From: Dendrosporobacter quercicolus
Lineage (GTDB): Bacteria > Bacillota > Negativicutes > DSM-1736 > Dendrosporobacteraceae
DNA length: 64,000 nt
Direction of reading: 5' to 3'
Assembly: GCF_900104455.1 (NCBI RefSeq)
Contig: NZ_FNHB01000001.1
Span: 496,001 to 560,000, forward strand
The notes under the pieces are model-generated. The model did not search any database and was not told the DNA's origin. It saw nothing but the letters and a program-made list of their open reading frames with translations. The translations under genes and the position numbers were made by a program. Position 1 is the stretch's first letter, and each line of letters starts with the position of its first letter. Below are positions 54,819-64,000 of the stretch, in pieces.

Positions 54819-56880
54819 AGCTTTTTAACACTTCCATAAAATCCGCACCAAAGCGGAGCTTAAATAAGGTTTGCAGATAACCGGAATACTCCGGCGCTGC
54901 CACCGTTTGCAGGGCGGCTTTGCGGGCCTCCAGCAGAATATCGACATCCCGGACAATATCGGCAATTTTCAAATCCGGCAGACCATGCTGTTTCGTGCCA
55001 AAAAAATGACCCGGTCCGCGCAGTTTTAAATCTTCTTCCGCCAGAATAAAGCCGTCGGTGGTCTTTTCCATAATTTTCAGCCGCTGTTTTGTTTCATTAT
55101 TTTTACTTTCCGAAATTAAAATGCAGTAGGCCTGATGACCGCCCCGGCCAATGCGGCCTCTGAGCTGATGCAATTGCGCCAGTCCAAACCGGTCCGCGCC
55201 TTCAATAACCATAATTGTCGCGTTGGGAACATTAACCCCTACTTCAATCACCGTTGTTGCAACCAGCACTTTTATTTCACCACGGTAAAAAGCAGTCATT
55301 ACTTCGTCTTTATCCGCGGCTTTCAGTCTTCCATGCACCAAACCACAGGAAATATTTTTAAATACAGTGGCGGTAAGCGTTTCATAAAGTTCAGTCGCTG
55401 ATTGCGATTCAACTTTATCCGAATCCTCAATCAATGGGCAGACAATATAGGCCTGACGCCCTTTGGCCACTTCACTGACAATAAAAGCAAAAATTTTAGA
55501 CCGTTGCTGAGCTCCGCGCAAAAAGGTCCTGATTGGCTTGCGGCCCGGCGGCAGCTGCCGGATCGTAGAAACATCCAAATCTCCATATACGGTGAGCGCC
55601 ATCGTGCGGGGAATTGGCGTCGCCGTCATCACCAGTACATCGGGCGAACACCCCTTCTCCTGCAGTTTGGAACGCTGTTTGACCCCAAACCGGTGTTGTT
55701 CGTCAGTGACCACCAGCCCCAGCCGCTTAAAGTTCACCTCATCCTGAATGAGCGCATGGGTGCCAATCACAATGTCGATGTTACCGGTATTGATTTGCGG
55801 TAATAATATATCCCTGCCCGCCCGGGACAAGCGGCCGCTCAGCAGGCAGATTTTAATCCCGTGCGGGGCCAGCAGGTTACCCAGGGTATGATAATGCTGC
55901 TCCGCCAGTATTTCGGTGGGGACCATCATTGCACACTGATAACCGTTTTCCACGGCTTTCACCATGACAATTGCGGCTACCACAGTTTTTCCGGAACCAA
56001 CATCACCTTGCAAAAGCCGCTGCATCGCCGTTAAATCTTCCATATCCGCCTTAATTTCCGCCACCGCCCGGGTCTGATCGTCAGTCAACGCAAAAGGCAG
56101 ACTTGCTTCAACAGCTTGAACCAGCTCGCCGTCAGGCGCATATTTTATGCCCTGCCCGGCTTGCTTATTGCGCTTTTTTAGAAAAGCCAAACCGCACTGA
56201 ATGGTGTATAATTCCTCAAACACCAGCCGGCGCCTGGCCTTGCGCAGCAGTTCGTGATCCATAGGAAAATGGATATTAGCCAGGGCCTCTCCTCTGGACA
56301 GCAATTGATACTCTTGGATAATGCTTGGCGGTAAGGTTTCCAATTCACTGTCAACGCCGGCGGTAAGCACCTGACTGATTAAATTGCGCAGTAATTTTTG
56401 ACTGATGAAATCGTTGGCGGTATAGACAGGTACAATCCGGCCGGTATTGATCAGATCATTGCCATCAAAAATTTCATATTCCGGATTCGTAAATTCGATT
56501 TGTCCAAACTGACGTTTTATCTTTCCAGTAACTATGACTTGTATTCCACTGCTTATTTTGGTTTTGATAAACGGCTGATTAAACCAGACAATTTTCGCAT
56601 CGCCGGAGACATCCCGCACGACAGCCTTGGTGATGGACAATCCCCGGCGGGGCTTTCGTTCTTGCACATCGGCAATCATGCCGCATACCGTTCCGACAGT
56701 TCCGTCAACAAGCCCGCTGATTGGCTGCAGACGGCTGCGGTCTTCATAACGGCGGGGATAATACTCCAACAAATCCTGCTCGGTACAAATACCGAGCCTG
56801 GCCAGCTGGGCCGTTTTGGCCGGTCCCACTCCTTTTAAATATTGAAGCCCTTTGTATGGCATTTTTTTCAACGCTGTCAC
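54817..56880 (-). CDS. recG: ATP-dependent DNA helicase RecG
   Basis: Branch-migration helicase remodelling stalled forks and Holliday junctions. The N-terminal wedge/OB domain (about 60-180) is followed by motor domains with GDVGSGKT, VVTDEQHRFG (DEQH box), TATPIPRT and RGRIGRGGHQAYC. 687 residues. Start candidates are GTG 56880, TTG 56871 and ATG 56862, close together after GAGGTGACAGCG. It converges with the possible small RNA downstream. Confidence 0.97.
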   Translation of the reverse strand: MTALKKMPYKGLQYLKGVGPAKTAQLARLGICTEQDLLEYYPRRYEDRSRLQPISGLVDGTVGTVCGMIADVQERKPRRGLSITKAVVRDVSGDAKIVWFNQPFIKTKISSGIQVIVTGKIKRQFGQIEFTNPEYEIFDGNDLINTGRIVPVYTANDFISQKLLRNLISQVLTAGVDSELETLPPSIIQEYQLLSRGEALANIHFPMDHELLRKARRRLVFEELYTIQCGLAFLKKRNKQAGQGIKYAPDGELVQAVEASLPFALTDDQTRAVAEIKADMEDLTAMQRLLQGDVGSGKTVVAAIVMVKAVENGYQCAMMVPTEILAEQHYHTLGNLLAPHGIKICLLSGRLSRAGRDILLPQINTGNIDIVIGTHALIQDEVNFKRLGLVVTDEQHRFGVKQRSKLQEKGCSPDVLVMTATPIPRTMALTVYGDLDVSTIRQLPPGRKPIRTFLRGAQQRSKIFAFIVSEVAKGRQAYIVCPLIEDSDKVESQSATELYETLTATVFKNISCGLVHGRLKAADKDEVMTAFYRGEIKVLVATTVIEVGVNVPNATIMVIEGADRFGLAQLHQLRGRIGRGGHQAYCILISESKNNETKQRLKIMEKTTDGFILAEEDLKLRGPGHFFGTKQHGLPDLKIADIVRDVDILLEARKAALQTVAAPEYSGYLQTLFKLRFGADFMEVLKS

Positions 56881-56973
56881 CTCTTAACGCCCCCGGACAC
56901 TATCGATTTATTCTTTATGGCAAAATCAAAATCCTGCCCCGGATAAAAATCTTTAAATCTCCTGATAAAAAGA

Positions 56974-57002
56974 TTGCAACCACAGGTGAATTGTGCTAAA
57001 AT
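56974..57002 (+). promoter_or_regulatory. Promoter of rpmB
   Basis: TTGCAA, 17-bp spacer, TAAAAT on the plus strand, 54 bp before the rpmB start codon. It is the only good sigma-A-like promoter in the recG-rpmB intergenic region on that strand. Confidence 0.65.
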
Positions 57003-57055
57003 ATTCATGTTATGTATAAGGATGTCTTGTCCTTCGTTAAAAGGAGGTGGAATAG

Positions 57056-57247
57056 ATGGCAAATGTTTGTGAAATCTGCGCTAAAGGTGAAGTTAGCGGC
57101 TTCAATGTCAGCCACTCCCATTTAAAAACCAAGCGCACTTGGAAACCAAATATACAACGTGTTCGAGCACTCGTGAACGGCGAAATCAAAAGAATTAATG
57201 TTTGTACCCGTTGCCTGCGTTCCGGTAAAGTTCAACGCGCAATTTAA
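57056..57247 (+). CDS. rpmB: Ribosomal protein L28 (bL28)
   Basis: The 63 residues match bL28: GFNVSHSHLKTKRTWKPN and VNGEIKRINVCTRCLRSG. It is the Cys-containing (C+) form, with CEIC at the N-terminus and CTRC near the C-terminus forming a putative zinc site. AAAGGAGGTGG is 5 bases before ATG 57056. It is followed by a terminator. Confidence 0.97.
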   Translation: MANVCEICAKGEVSGFNVSHSHLKTKRTWKPNIQRVRALVNGEIKRINVCTRCLRSGKVQRAI

Positions 57248-57260
57248 GTAAATACTGCAG

Positions 57261-57302
57261 ATAAAATAAAAGGACTGGCCGGCGCCAAGTCCTTTATTTT
57301 CT
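57261..57302. terminator. Terminator after rpmB
   Basis: AAAGGACT pairs with AGTCCTTT around a GGCCGGCGCC inner stem, followed by TATTTT on the plus strand and TATTTTAT on the minus strand; it serves rpmB and probably hslO. Confidence 0.85.
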
Positions 57303-57323
57303 GTTTCAGCCGCTGCAACGCAT

Positions 57324-58202
57324 TCAAGTGCCCTGCGGCTTTTTTGATTGAATATCCTGCAGTATTTCTTGCAGCTTCGGGCGGCTGAACTGATACTTTT
57401 CATTGCAAAAATGGCAGACAACTTCAGCCTGACCTTCCTCAATCATTTCCGTTAATTCCGCTGCGCCTAAACTAATCAGCACTTTGGTTATTTTTTCTAC
57501 AGAACACTGGCATTGAAAAGCCAGTGGCTTTTTTTCATAAAAAGTAACCGGCATGCCCCGGAAAACCTGTGTGATCATTTCGGCTGCCCCGTCCGCCGCC
57601 ATTTGTGAAACAGGAGCCAAAACCGCCAAATTCTTCTCCAGCAGGCCAATGGCATCATCAGCGGCATCAGGCAAAGCCTGAATAAGAAAACCGCCTGCCG
57701 CCAGCACATGAAGCTCAGGGCTTACTAAAACCCCCAAGCCGACACTGGAGGGCGTTTGCTCGGAAACCAGCAGATAGTTGGTTACATCTTCCGCTATTTC
57801 CCCGCTAACCAGGGGCGCACTGCCGGTAAACGGCTGTTTTAAGCCGGTAAAGCGCGTAACATAAATAGCTCCCTCACCCACTGCGCCGCCAACATCCAGC
57901 TTGCCGTCCTTGAGCGGCAGATCAATCAGGGGCTGGTGTACATAGCCCCTGACTGTACCGTCAGCAGTGGCATCAGCCACAATTTCACCCAATGGTCCTT
58001 GGCCGGCAATTTTGATTGTAATTGTCTCCGCTGTTTTGAATGTTGCCGCCATTAACAGCGCCGCCGTCATTGTTCTCCCCAAAGCAGCGGCGGCCACCGG
58101 GTAGCACTGATGCCGCCGGCGGGCTTCCTCAGCCAGCTTTGTCGTTACCGCGGCAAATGCCCTAAAGCCTGGAGCGGTTGCTGTTATAATATGATCGTCC
58201 AT
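57324..58202 (-). CDS. hslO: Redox-regulated chaperone Hsp33
   Basis: Holdase activated by oxidation of a zinc-bound Cys cluster: QCQCSVEK and VVCHFCNEKY give the C-x-C...C-x2-C motif. Start ATG 58202 (MDDHIITATAPG) follows ACGGAGG at 4 bases; the ATG at 58220 lacks a ribosome site. About 292 residues, normal for the family. Confidence 0.95.
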   Translation of the reverse strand: MDDHIITATAPGFRAFAAVTTKLAEEARRRHQCYPVAAAALGRTMTAALLMAATFKTAETITIKIAGQGPLGEIVADATADGTVRGYVHQPLIDLPLKDGKLDVGGAVGEGAIYVTRFTGLKQPFTGSAPLVSGEIAEDVTNYLLVSEQTPSSVGLGVLVSPELHVLAAGGFLIQALPDAADDAIGLLEKNLAVLAPVSQMAADGAAEMITQVFRGMPVTFYEKKPLAFQCQCSVEKITKVLISLGAAELTEMIEEGQAEVVCHFCNEKYQFSRPKLQEILQDIQSKKPQGT

Positions 58203-58287
58203 AGATCCTCCGTTAATCATCTTCTATTCTGTAGAGACAGTATGTTGATCAGAAGCAAACCGTCAATTGATCGGGAAATCTGATTAC

Positions 58288-58848
58288 TTAACCCTCAAGT
58301 TTTTCAGCAAGCAAGACTTCCCCGGTTGCAGCATCCAATACTTCGACTGCGGTATCGGTGATGATGGCGATTGTTCCCTTGCCGTCTTCGCGCTTGGTCA
58401 TTCCGGGGGAGCCAGGATTAAGAAACACCGTCCCGTTTTTATTTTCCAGCTTTGCTATATGGGTATGGCCAGTAATAAAAAGAGTAGCTTTATAGCGCTC
58501 GGCCAGGCCGTATTGCCCGTCACCGGTGAATTGATGGCCATGACTTACGATGATTCGCTGCCTGCCGGGCACAATATAGCAGTAAGGCGATTGGACAGGC
58601 ACATTTAATACCATGCCGTCAACTTCGGCGTCGCAATTGCCGCAGGCAATAATCACCGGCACCGGGCTGCTGTTGATAAGCTCGGCCAGCCGCCCCGGGT
58701 TATACTCACCGGGAATGCTGTTGCGCGGTCCATGATACAAAACGTCGCCGGCATGGATGATAAAGTCAACATCCCTGAAAAATTTTTCATTTACCTTAAC
58801 CCAGGTTTCAGCGCAACCATGGGTATCACTTATAACGCCAATTTTCAT
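58288..58848 (-). CDS. YfcE-family phosphodiesterase
   Basis: Calcineurin-like metallophosphoesterase of 186 residues with the metal motifs ISDTHGC, HAGDVLYHG, ACGNCDAEVD, VSHGHQ and ITGHTHIA. YfcE-type enzymes hydrolyse phosphodiesters in vitro; the physiological substrate is unknown. ATG 58848 lies after TAGGTGATAG. Confidence 0.9.
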   Translation of the reverse strand: MKIGVISDTHGCAETWVKVNEKFFRDVDFIIHAGDVLYHGPRNSIPGEYNPGRLAELINSSPVPVIIACGNCDAEVDGMVLNVPVQSPYCYIVPGRQRIIVSHGHQFTGDGQYGLAERYKATLFITGHTHIAKLENKNGTVFLNPGSPGMTKREDGKGTIAIITDTAVEVLDAATGEVLLAEKLEG

Positions 58849-58879
58849 TCTATCACCTACTATATTTCCTGGAAATAAA

Positions 58880-59344
58880 TTACAGATGATTCAATAAATT
58901 AGCCATCTCAATCGCCGATAATGCGGCATCAAACCCTTTATTGCCCGCTTTCGTACCGGAACGTTCGATTGCCTGCTCAATAGATTCGGTGGTAAGGACG
59001 CCGAATATGACGGGAATTCCTGAAGACAGGCCCACTTGCGCCACGCCCTTGCTCACTTCGGCGCAAACATAATCAAAATGAGGTGTACTGCCCCGGATAA
59101 CAGTTCCCAGGCAAATCACAGCCTGATACTTTTTGCTTTCCGCCATTTTCTTGGCAACCAGCGGGATCTCAAAGGCGCCCGGCACCCAAGCGACTGCAAT
59201 ATCGTCCTCGAGAACGCCATGCCGCTTAAGACCGTCAATTGCTCCGCCCAGCAGTTTGTTGGTAATAAACTCATTAAATCGGGCTACCACAATCCCGATT
59301 TTCAATCCTTCCGCCACTAGCTGTCCTTCAAAAACTTTTGCCAT
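58880..59344 (-). CDS. ribH: 6,7-dimethyl-8-ribityllumazine synthase
   Basis: Penultimate enzyme of riboflavin synthesis, forming the icosahedral or pentameric lumazine synthase. Typical segments: [34 protein letters not shown] and [17 protein letters not shown]. 154 residues. It is last in the rib operon, 2 bp after ribBA. Confidence 0.97.
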   Translation of the reverse strand: MAKVFEGQLVAEGLKIGIVVARFNEFITNKLLGGAIDGLKRHGVLEDDIAVAWVPGAFEIPLVAKKMAESKKYQAVICLGTVIRGSTPHFDYVCAEVSKGVAQVGLSSGIPVIFGVLTTESIEQAIERSGTKAGNKGFDAALSAIEMANLLNHL

Positions 59345-59346
59345 GA

Positions 59347-60555
59347 TTAAGCCTCCTCATATTGTTTGAGCATATGCCCTAATTTTGTCTTTTTGGCCGA
59401 TAAATATTTCTTGTTAAAACGGTTGGCCTGGATCTCCAGTGGAACTCTTTCCGTGATCATCAAACCATAACCTTCCAGGCCAGCCCGCTTTTTGGGATTG
59501 TTCGTCAACAATCTGATGCTTGTCAGCCCCAAATCAGCCAATATTTGAGCGCCAATGCCATAATCGCGCAAGTCAGGCGCAAAACCGAGAAGTTCGTTGG
59601 CTTCCACGGTATCCTTGCCTTTGTCCTGCAGGGCATAAGCCCTGATTTTATTGGCCAGGCCGATACCCCGGCCTTCCTGGCGCATGTATAAAAGCACGCC
59701 CCGGCCTTCGCTTTCAATCCGTCTTAATGCAGTCGCCAGCTGATCGCCGCAATCGCAGCGCAATGAGCCCAGCACATCGCCGGTCAGGCATTCGGAGTGG
59801 ACCCTTACCAGTACGTTTTGCCGGTCACTGATGTCACCCTTGATTAAGGCTAAATGGCATTGCCTGTCCAAATCGCTCTCGTAAGCGATCAGCTTAAATT
59901 CGCCATATTTAGTCGGCAGCTTGGTTTCGGCTGACCGCACGACGAAGGTTTCATGCAGCTTCCGGTACTTAATCAGATCGGCAATCGTAACTATTTTGAG
60001 ACTATGCCTGGCGACAAAATCCATCAACTGCGGCACCCGGGCCATTGAACCGTCATCATTCATAATCTCGCAAATAACCCCGGCCGGAGACAACCCGGCC
60101 AGTTTGGCAAAATCAACAGCCGCCTCGGTATGTCCGGCCCGGCGCAATACGCCGCCTTCGGTGTACCGTAAGGGAAAGATATGACCCGGACGCCTTAAAC
60201 TATCCGGTGTAGACTGCTCATTTAAAATGGTTTTTACGGTCAGAGCCCGCTCGTGGGCCGAAATGCCGGTGGTCACATTATGCGCATCGACCGAAACGGT
60301 AAACGCGGTGCATTGGGTGTCCGTATTTTGGGCGACCATTGCCCCGATTCCCAATTCATCCAGCCGCGCGCCAGCCACGGGCATGCAGATCAGTCCCCGA
60401 CCAAAAGCGGCCATAAAGTTAATGGCTTCAGGCGTCGCTTTATCAGCGGCCATCAATAGATCGCCCTCGTTTTCACGATCCTCGTCATCGACTACCACAA
60501 TCATCTTACCGTTTCTAATGTCTTCAATCGCTTCTTCAATGGTATGAAAATTCAT
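59347..60555 (-). CDS. ribBA: 3,4-dihydroxy-2-butanone-4-P synthase / GTP cyclohydrolase II
   Basis: Bifunctional 402-residue enzyme. The N-terminal RibB domain has [13 protein letters not shown], and [14 protein letters not shown]. The C-terminal RibA domain has the zinc Cys residues in [18 protein letters not shown] and [19 protein letters not shown]. It supplies both precursors of lumazine. It sits in the normal ribD-E-BA-H order. Confidence 0.97.
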   Translation of the reverse strand: MNFHTIEEAIEDIRNGKMIVVVDDEDRENEGDLLMAADKATPEAINFMAAFGRGLICMPVAGARLDELGIGAMVAQNTDTQCTAFTVSVDAHNVTTGISAHERALTVKTILNEQSTPDSLRRPGHIFPLRYTEGGVLRRAGHTEAAVDFAKLAGLSPAGVICEIMNDDGSMARVPQLMDFVARHSLKIVTIADLIKYRKLHETFVVRSAETKLPTKYGEFKLIAYESDLDRQCHLALIKGDISDRQNVLVRVHSECLTGDVLGSLRCDCGDQLATALRRIESEGRGVLLYMRQEGRGIGLANKIRAYALQDKGKDTVEANELLGFAPDLRDYGIGAQILADLGLTSIRLLTNNPKKRAGLEGYGLMITERVPLEIQANRFNKKYLSAKKTKLGHMLKQYEEA

Positions 60556-60585
60556 AACCCAACCCCCTAAATGAAGTGTGCTGCA

Positions 60586-61245
60586 TTAACTGGAAAAGCC
60601 ATGCTTACTGAGAAATTCCAACGTGATGGCCGAATCTTTCGTCCGCGTTTCCGGCAAATGGCAGCCAAGCAGTTTTTCCACATACTTGCCAATGATATCG
60701 GTTTCCAGATTTACCGGATCGCCAACCTGTTTGAAGCTTAGTGTAGTTTGCGCCGCAGTATGCGGAATCAGTGAAACGGTAAACCAGTCGGCGCCGCAGT
60801 CCACCACCGTCAGACTGATGCCATCGATCGCTATTGAGCCTTTTTTAATGACAAACTTCAAAATATCGGCCTGCGCCGTAATACTGACAAGGATGGCATT
60901 ATCGTCTTTTTGCAGCAAGCTTATTGTGCCCAGTCCATCGATATGTCCACTGACCATATGCCCGCCAAACCGGTCACCCAGCCGCAGCGTTCGTTCCAGA
61001 TTGACGGCATCGCCTGCTTTAAGCCTGGCCAGGACAGTACGGTCAACGGTTTCCGGCATGACATCGGCGGTAAACCAGGAATGACTGTAATCAACTACGG
61101 TCAAGCAAGTGCCGTTTACTGCAATGCTGTCGCCAAGTTTAACATCAGACATGATTTCGCGGGCCGCAATGGTCAGGCGGACCGATTTCGCGCCGCGTAC
61201 AATTGATTTCACTTTCCCCAGTTCTTCCACAAGTCCGGTAAACAT
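60586..61245 (-). CDS. ribE: Riboflavin synthase alpha subunit
   Basis: Dismutates two lumazines to riboflavin. Two lumazine-binding repeats are visible: MFTGLVEELGKVKSI with LGDSIAVNGTCLTVV, and MVSGHIDGLG with GSIAIDGISLTVVDC. 219 residues. The ATG lies inside the 3' end of the ribD frame, which overlaps it by 101 bp. Confidence 0.97.
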   Translation of the reverse strand: MFTGLVEELGKVKSIVRGAKSVRLTIAAREIMSDVKLGDSIAVNGTCLTVVDYSHSWFTADVMPETVDRTVLARLKAGDAVNLERTLRLGDRFGGHMVSGHIDGLGTISLLQKDDNAILVSITAQADILKFVIKKGSIAIDGISLTVVDCGADWFTVSLIPHTAAQTTLSFKQVGDPVNLETDIIGKYVEKLLGCHLPETRTKDSAITLEFLSKHGFSS

Positions 61246-62344
61246 CTCGTCCCTCCCGATTACGCAAATAGCCGCTGATTAAAATATCCCCGGCCAAGAT
61301 TTCACTGCTGATATCTTCAACGGAATACCCCTCATCAATCAAATTCACCCCCGCTCCGCCGATTGGCCCTGGCGCCAAGCAGCCGCCAACAAATTTGGGG
61401 GCAATAAACCAGTAAACCTTATCCACCAAATTGCTGTTGATCATTGCCGCATTTAATGTTGCCCCGCCCTCCGCCAGAACGCTGGTAATGCATCTTGCGC
61501 CAAGGATTTTCAGCAATTCCCGCAGATTAACCCTGCCGTCTTTGGCAGCTACGGTCAGCACTTCAACGCCTGCCGCCCGCAAGGCTTCAACTTTTTCCGC
61601 CGGAGCCTGCGCCGTAACCGCAATGATGGTCGGCGCCAGTTGATCACGGACAACCTGCGCCGACAGCGGCGTGCGCGCCTGACTGTCAACAATCACTCTC
61701 AGCGGATTGCGGCTGTCTTCCGGCAGCCGGGTGGTCAGCGCCGGGTTATCGGCCAATACCGTGCCGATTCCCACCATGATGGCATCATAGATATTGCGGT
61801 ATTCGTGTACTCTCCGCCGGGAAGCCGCATTGGTAATCCATTGTGAATTCCCCTGACAGGTGGCAATCTTCCCATCTAAAGTCATGGCCGTTTTTAGCGC
61901 AACAAAAGGAAACCTGCAGGTAATCCATTTAATAAAAACTTCATTGATTTTGGCAGCCTCAGCAGCTAAAACGCCCTCGACAACTTCGATGCCGGCGGCG
62001 CGAAGTTTGTCCAGTCCCTGTCCGGCTACCACCGGATTAGGGTCAGTCATGGCTACAACAGCCTTGCTGACGCCGGCCCGTATCAGGGCCTCCGTGCAGG
62101 GTCCGGTTTTGCCGTGATGCGAGCAGGGCTCCAGTGTTACATAGATTGTCGCGCCGCGAGCCAGTTCGCCGGCCTGTTTAAGCGCATTAATTTCGGCATG
62201 CGGCGCACCGGCCTGGCAATGCCAGCCTTGCCCGACAACTCGGCCATTGCGGACCAGCACCGCCCCCACTACCGGATTAGGGCTGGTCCGTCCTGCCGCA
62301 TACTGAGCAATATGTAAAGCCTGCCGCATATATTGTTCATCCAT
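61145..62344 (-). CDS. ribD: Bifunctional pyrimidine deaminase/reductase RibD
   Basis: Deaminase domain with APHAEINALKQAG and EPCSHHGKTGPCTEALI (zinc His and two Cys), then a reductase domain with RRVHEYRNIYDAIMVGIGTV and VLAEGGATLNAAMI. 399 residues from ATG 62344 (MDEQYMRQALHIA); an ATG three codons upstream and closer to GGAGG is also possible. The canonical end is near ILISGYL; about 33 further residues are read through into ribE, an unusual extension. First gene of the rib operon, behind the FMN riboswitch. Confidence 0.95.
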   Translation of the reverse strand: MDEQYMRQALHIAQYAAGRTSPNPVVGAVLVRNGRVVGQGWHCQAGAPHAEINALKQAGELARGATIYVTLEPCSHHGKTGPCTEALIRAGVSKAVVAMTDPNPVVAGQGLDKLRAAGIEVVEGVLAAEAAKINEVFIKWITCRFPFVALKTAMTLDGKIATCQGNSQWITNAASRRRVHEYRNIYDAIMVGIGTVLADNPALTTRLPEDSRNPLRVIVDSQARTPLSAQVVRDQLAPTIIAVTAQAPAEKVEALRAAGVEVLTVAAKDGRVNLRELLKILGARCITSVLAEGGATLNAAMINSNLVDKVYWFIAPKFVGGCLAPGPIGGAGVNLIDEGYSVEDISSEILAGDILISGYLRNREGRDVYRTCGRTGESEINCTRREIGPPDHCGPRNHV

Positions 62345-62468
62345 TTTATCCATCAACCTCCGCCAATGCGTGCAGCCTGGCGCTGCACCGGTGAAAAGCC
62401 GCGGCTTGCACCGCGTCCGGCGCAGCATAGCCGCAAAATCACTTATCTATGTTGCTGTTGTTCGCCTG

Positions 62469-62508
62469 CAAAAACAATAGCTGTTAAAAAGTTTTACTTT
62501 TTAACAGC
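62469..62508 (-). terminator. Terminator of the FMN riboswitch
   Basis: GCTGTTAAAAAG pairs with CTTTTTAACAGC around TAAAA and is followed by TATTGTTTTT on the minus strand. It lies about 60 nt after the aptamer and before ribD, as expected for transcription attenuation. Confidence 0.88.
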
Positions 62509-62564
62509 CTAAAGAGCGGAAAATTTACATATGAAAAAGATATTACGCAAAATGATTGCCTAAT

Positions 62565-62702
62565 ACTGCCTTTTTCCATCCAGACTTTACTGTCGACTCC
62601 GGAATTACGCCGGATCTGCCATACGGCTCGCGGGTTATACCGCCGGTCAGGAATTAAAAGAGAGCGTCCCTCTTTTTCACCTCGCCCCAAAGGCTGCCAA
62701 TA
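62565..62702 (-). promoter_or_regulatory. FMN riboswitch (RFN element)
   Basis: The minus strand has the conserved RFN blocks CTTTGGGGCGAGGTGAAA, TTCCTGACCGGCGGT, AACCCGCGAGCC, GCAGATCCGG, TTCCGGAGTCGACAGT and AAAGTCTGGATGG. FMN binding is known to favour the downstream terminator and shut off the rib operon. Confidence 0.95.
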
Positions 62703-62760
62703 TTGAATTGTTGATGAAATTAATCTTACCACTGAATGCCAAAATAATCAAGTCCCATGA

Positions 62761-63417
62761 TTACTCCGCATTGCGAAGCATTGCTATTGCCGCCTTCATA
62801 TCCGGCGCACCAAAGACCGCCGAACCGGCCACCAGGATATTAGCGCCGGCGGCGATAACCTGAGGGGCCGTCGCTGCATTTATGCCTCCGTCCACCTGAA
62901 GATCAACAGTTAACTTACGCTTATCCAGTTCATGGCGCAATCTTGCCAGCTTATCAAGGACTGAAGGAATAAATTTCTGACCGCCAAAGCCAGGATTTAC
63001 GCTCATGACTAAAATCATATCCACTTCGGTCAGCACTTCCTCCACCATACTCAGCGGTGTTGCCGGATTCAAAGCCACTGCCGCTTTGCTGCCGGTTTCT
63101 TTAATATTTTGCAGCAGGCGGTTTAGGTGGGGAGCGGTTTCCGCGTGCACAGTAATGAGATCGGCACCCGCCCGGGCAAATGGGGCAATCAAATCCTGGG
63201 GATTATTTACCATGAGATGAACATCGAAAGTCAGTGCGGTAAACTGCCGCAAAGCAGCGACAACCGGCGGGCCAAAGGTCAAATTAGGGACGAAATGTCC
63301 GTCCATGACATCAATATGAATCATATCGGCTCCGGCAGCCTCAAGTTTTTTTATTTCAGTCCCCAGCTGGGCAAAATCGGCTGACAGTATTGATGGCGCT
63401 ATTCTTATCATTTTCAA
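62761..63417 (-). CDS. rpe: Ribulose-phosphate 3-epimerase
   Basis: TIM-barrel epimerase of the pentose phosphate pathway interconverting ribulose-5-P and xylulose-5-P. Signatures: [43 protein letters not shown] and [11 protein letters not shown]. 218 residues; the start overlaps the rsgA stop by 4 bp, so they are coupled. Confidence 0.97.
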   Translation of the reverse strand: MKMIRIAPSILSADFAQLGTEIKKLEAAGADMIHIDVMDGHFVPNLTFGPPVVAALRQFTALTFDVHLMVNNPQDLIAPFARAGADLITVHAETAPHLNRLLQNIKETGSKAAVALNPATPLSMVEEVLTEVDMILVMSVNPGFGGQKFIPSVLDKLARLRHELDKRKLTVDLQVDGGINAATAPQVIAAGANILVAGSAVFGAPDMKAAIAMLRNAE

Positions 63418-64000
63418 AACCCTTTCCTGGCTTCCCTGATTTCTGTTAATACTTCGAGATACGAATCATAACGCTTAGGCGCTATTTGTCCTTCCTGCAC
63501 CGCCTGTTTAACGGCGCACTGCGGTTCTTTGTGATGCAGACAGGTCGTAAACTTACAATTACCGGCAAATTTCGCAAACTCCGGAAAACAGTGCATCAAT
63601 TCCGGGGCTGCAACATCCGTAAATTCGGTGAAGCTAAAGCCCGGGGTATCCACGACAAAACCACCGCCGGATAATGGCAGCAGCTCGGCAAAGCGCGTTG
63701 TATGCTTGCCCCGGCCAATCTTGGCGCTGACCTCGCCGGTGGTGAGCGCCAGGCCTGGCTCAAGCGCGTTTAAAATAGTAGATTTACCCGCGCCCGACGG
63801 ACCGGCAAACACCGATATCCGGCCAAACAAGCGTTGCTTGAGGGGTTCAAGGCCCGTATTTTGTTTGGCTGACAGCAGCAGAACCGGATAGCCGATACGC
63901 TGGTATAATCCGGCCAAAGCCTGTAATTGATTGGTATCCGCCAAATCCACCTTGTTAATGCAAATGACGATCTCTAATCCGGAAAGTTCAGCCAAAATGA
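63414..64000 (-). CDS. rsgA: Ribosome small subunit-dependent GTPase RsgA (N-terminus outside window)
   Basis: 30S-subunit maturation GTPase with circularly permuted G motifs: INKVDLAD (G4) comes before [14 protein letters not shown] (G1) and DTPGFSF (G3). The C-terminal zinc site is [14 protein letters not shown]. About 195 residues lie in the window; a full protein has about 290, so the OB domain is beyond the right edge. Confidence 0.95.
   Translation of the reverse strand, partial: ILAELSGLEIVICINKVDLADTNQLQALAGLYQRIGYPVLLLSAKQNTGLEPLKQRLFGRISVFAGPSGAGKSTILNALEPGLALTTGEVSAKIGRGKHTTRFAELLPLSGGGFVVDTPGFSFTEFTDVAAPELMHCFPEFAKFAGNCKFTTCLHHKEPQCAVKQAVQEGQIAPKRYDSYLEVLTEIREARKGF

Noticed and set aside
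61145-62428. Upstream extension of ribD to 62428
   Set aside because: The extra 25 residues precede the GGAGG ribosome site and are not part of the RibD family.

Overview
The window reads as chromosome of an anaerobic, Firmicutes-type bacterium. The gene families (TIGR04086/YrzE-like membrane protein, class A PBP, pssA/psd pair, FMN and c-di-AMP riboswitches, rpmB-hslO-recG neighbourhood) fit a Negativicutes/Sporomusaceae or Clostridia-like spore former; that placement is inference. Almost all genes are on the minus strand.

Region A (1 to about 26.2 kb) is a visibly AT-rich, decaying integrative element. It begins with a large serine recombinase cut by a complete IS21-family insertion with a 5-bp target duplication. 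It then carries defence-type cargo: an intact 1681-residue protein fusing a sacsin/HSP90-like ATPase, an AlbA/Schlafen-like domain and a C-terminal caspase; a broken phospholipase-D-like protein; a three-gene ABC-three-component (ABC-3C) system with a Cap4-like nuclease effector; and a wrecked DEAH helicase whose 3' end seems inverted. The rest is plasmid/ICE housekeeping, mostly pseudogenised: TerB-like and replication-like proteins, a primase-helicase, RadC, DUF960, YqaJ nuclease and DUF932. Nearly every gene here has one or more frameshifts, whereas the core genes to the right are intact, so genuine decay is more likely than poor sequence.

Region B (26.2 to 35.7 kb) is an RNA-repair island. 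Read in transcription order it is: ASCH-domain protein, unknown protein (frameshifted), RtcB ligase, PrfH release-factor homologue, MoxR-type AAA ATPase, DUF2201/VWA protein, Hen1 methyltransferase and Pnkp kinase-phosphatase-ligase. Two RNA-repair pathways (RtcB/PrfH and Pnkp/Hen1) plus an AAA/VWA pair are stacked head to tail.

Region C (35.7 to 42.1 kb) is a sulfur/SAM by-product salvage cluster: mtnP, mtnA, ahcY, a class II aldolase, an MTA/SAH deaminase and an aminotransferase. No mtnK/W/X/D is present, which suits an aldolase ('DHAP shunt') route.

Region D (42.1 to 64 kb) is core chromosome: surE, queE/queD, a processive glycosyltransferase, pssA/psd, tagA/wecG, a class A PBP, guaB behind a c-di-AMP riboswitch, a tautomerase, a plus-strand protein built of two repeats, a DedA/TVP38 protein, recG, rpmB (plus strand), hslO, yfcE, the ribD-E-BA-H operon behind an FMN riboswitch with a terminator, rpe and the C-terminal two thirds of rsgA. 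A short plus-strand promoter-hairpin-terminator unit at about 54.74 to 54.82 kb may be a small RNA.
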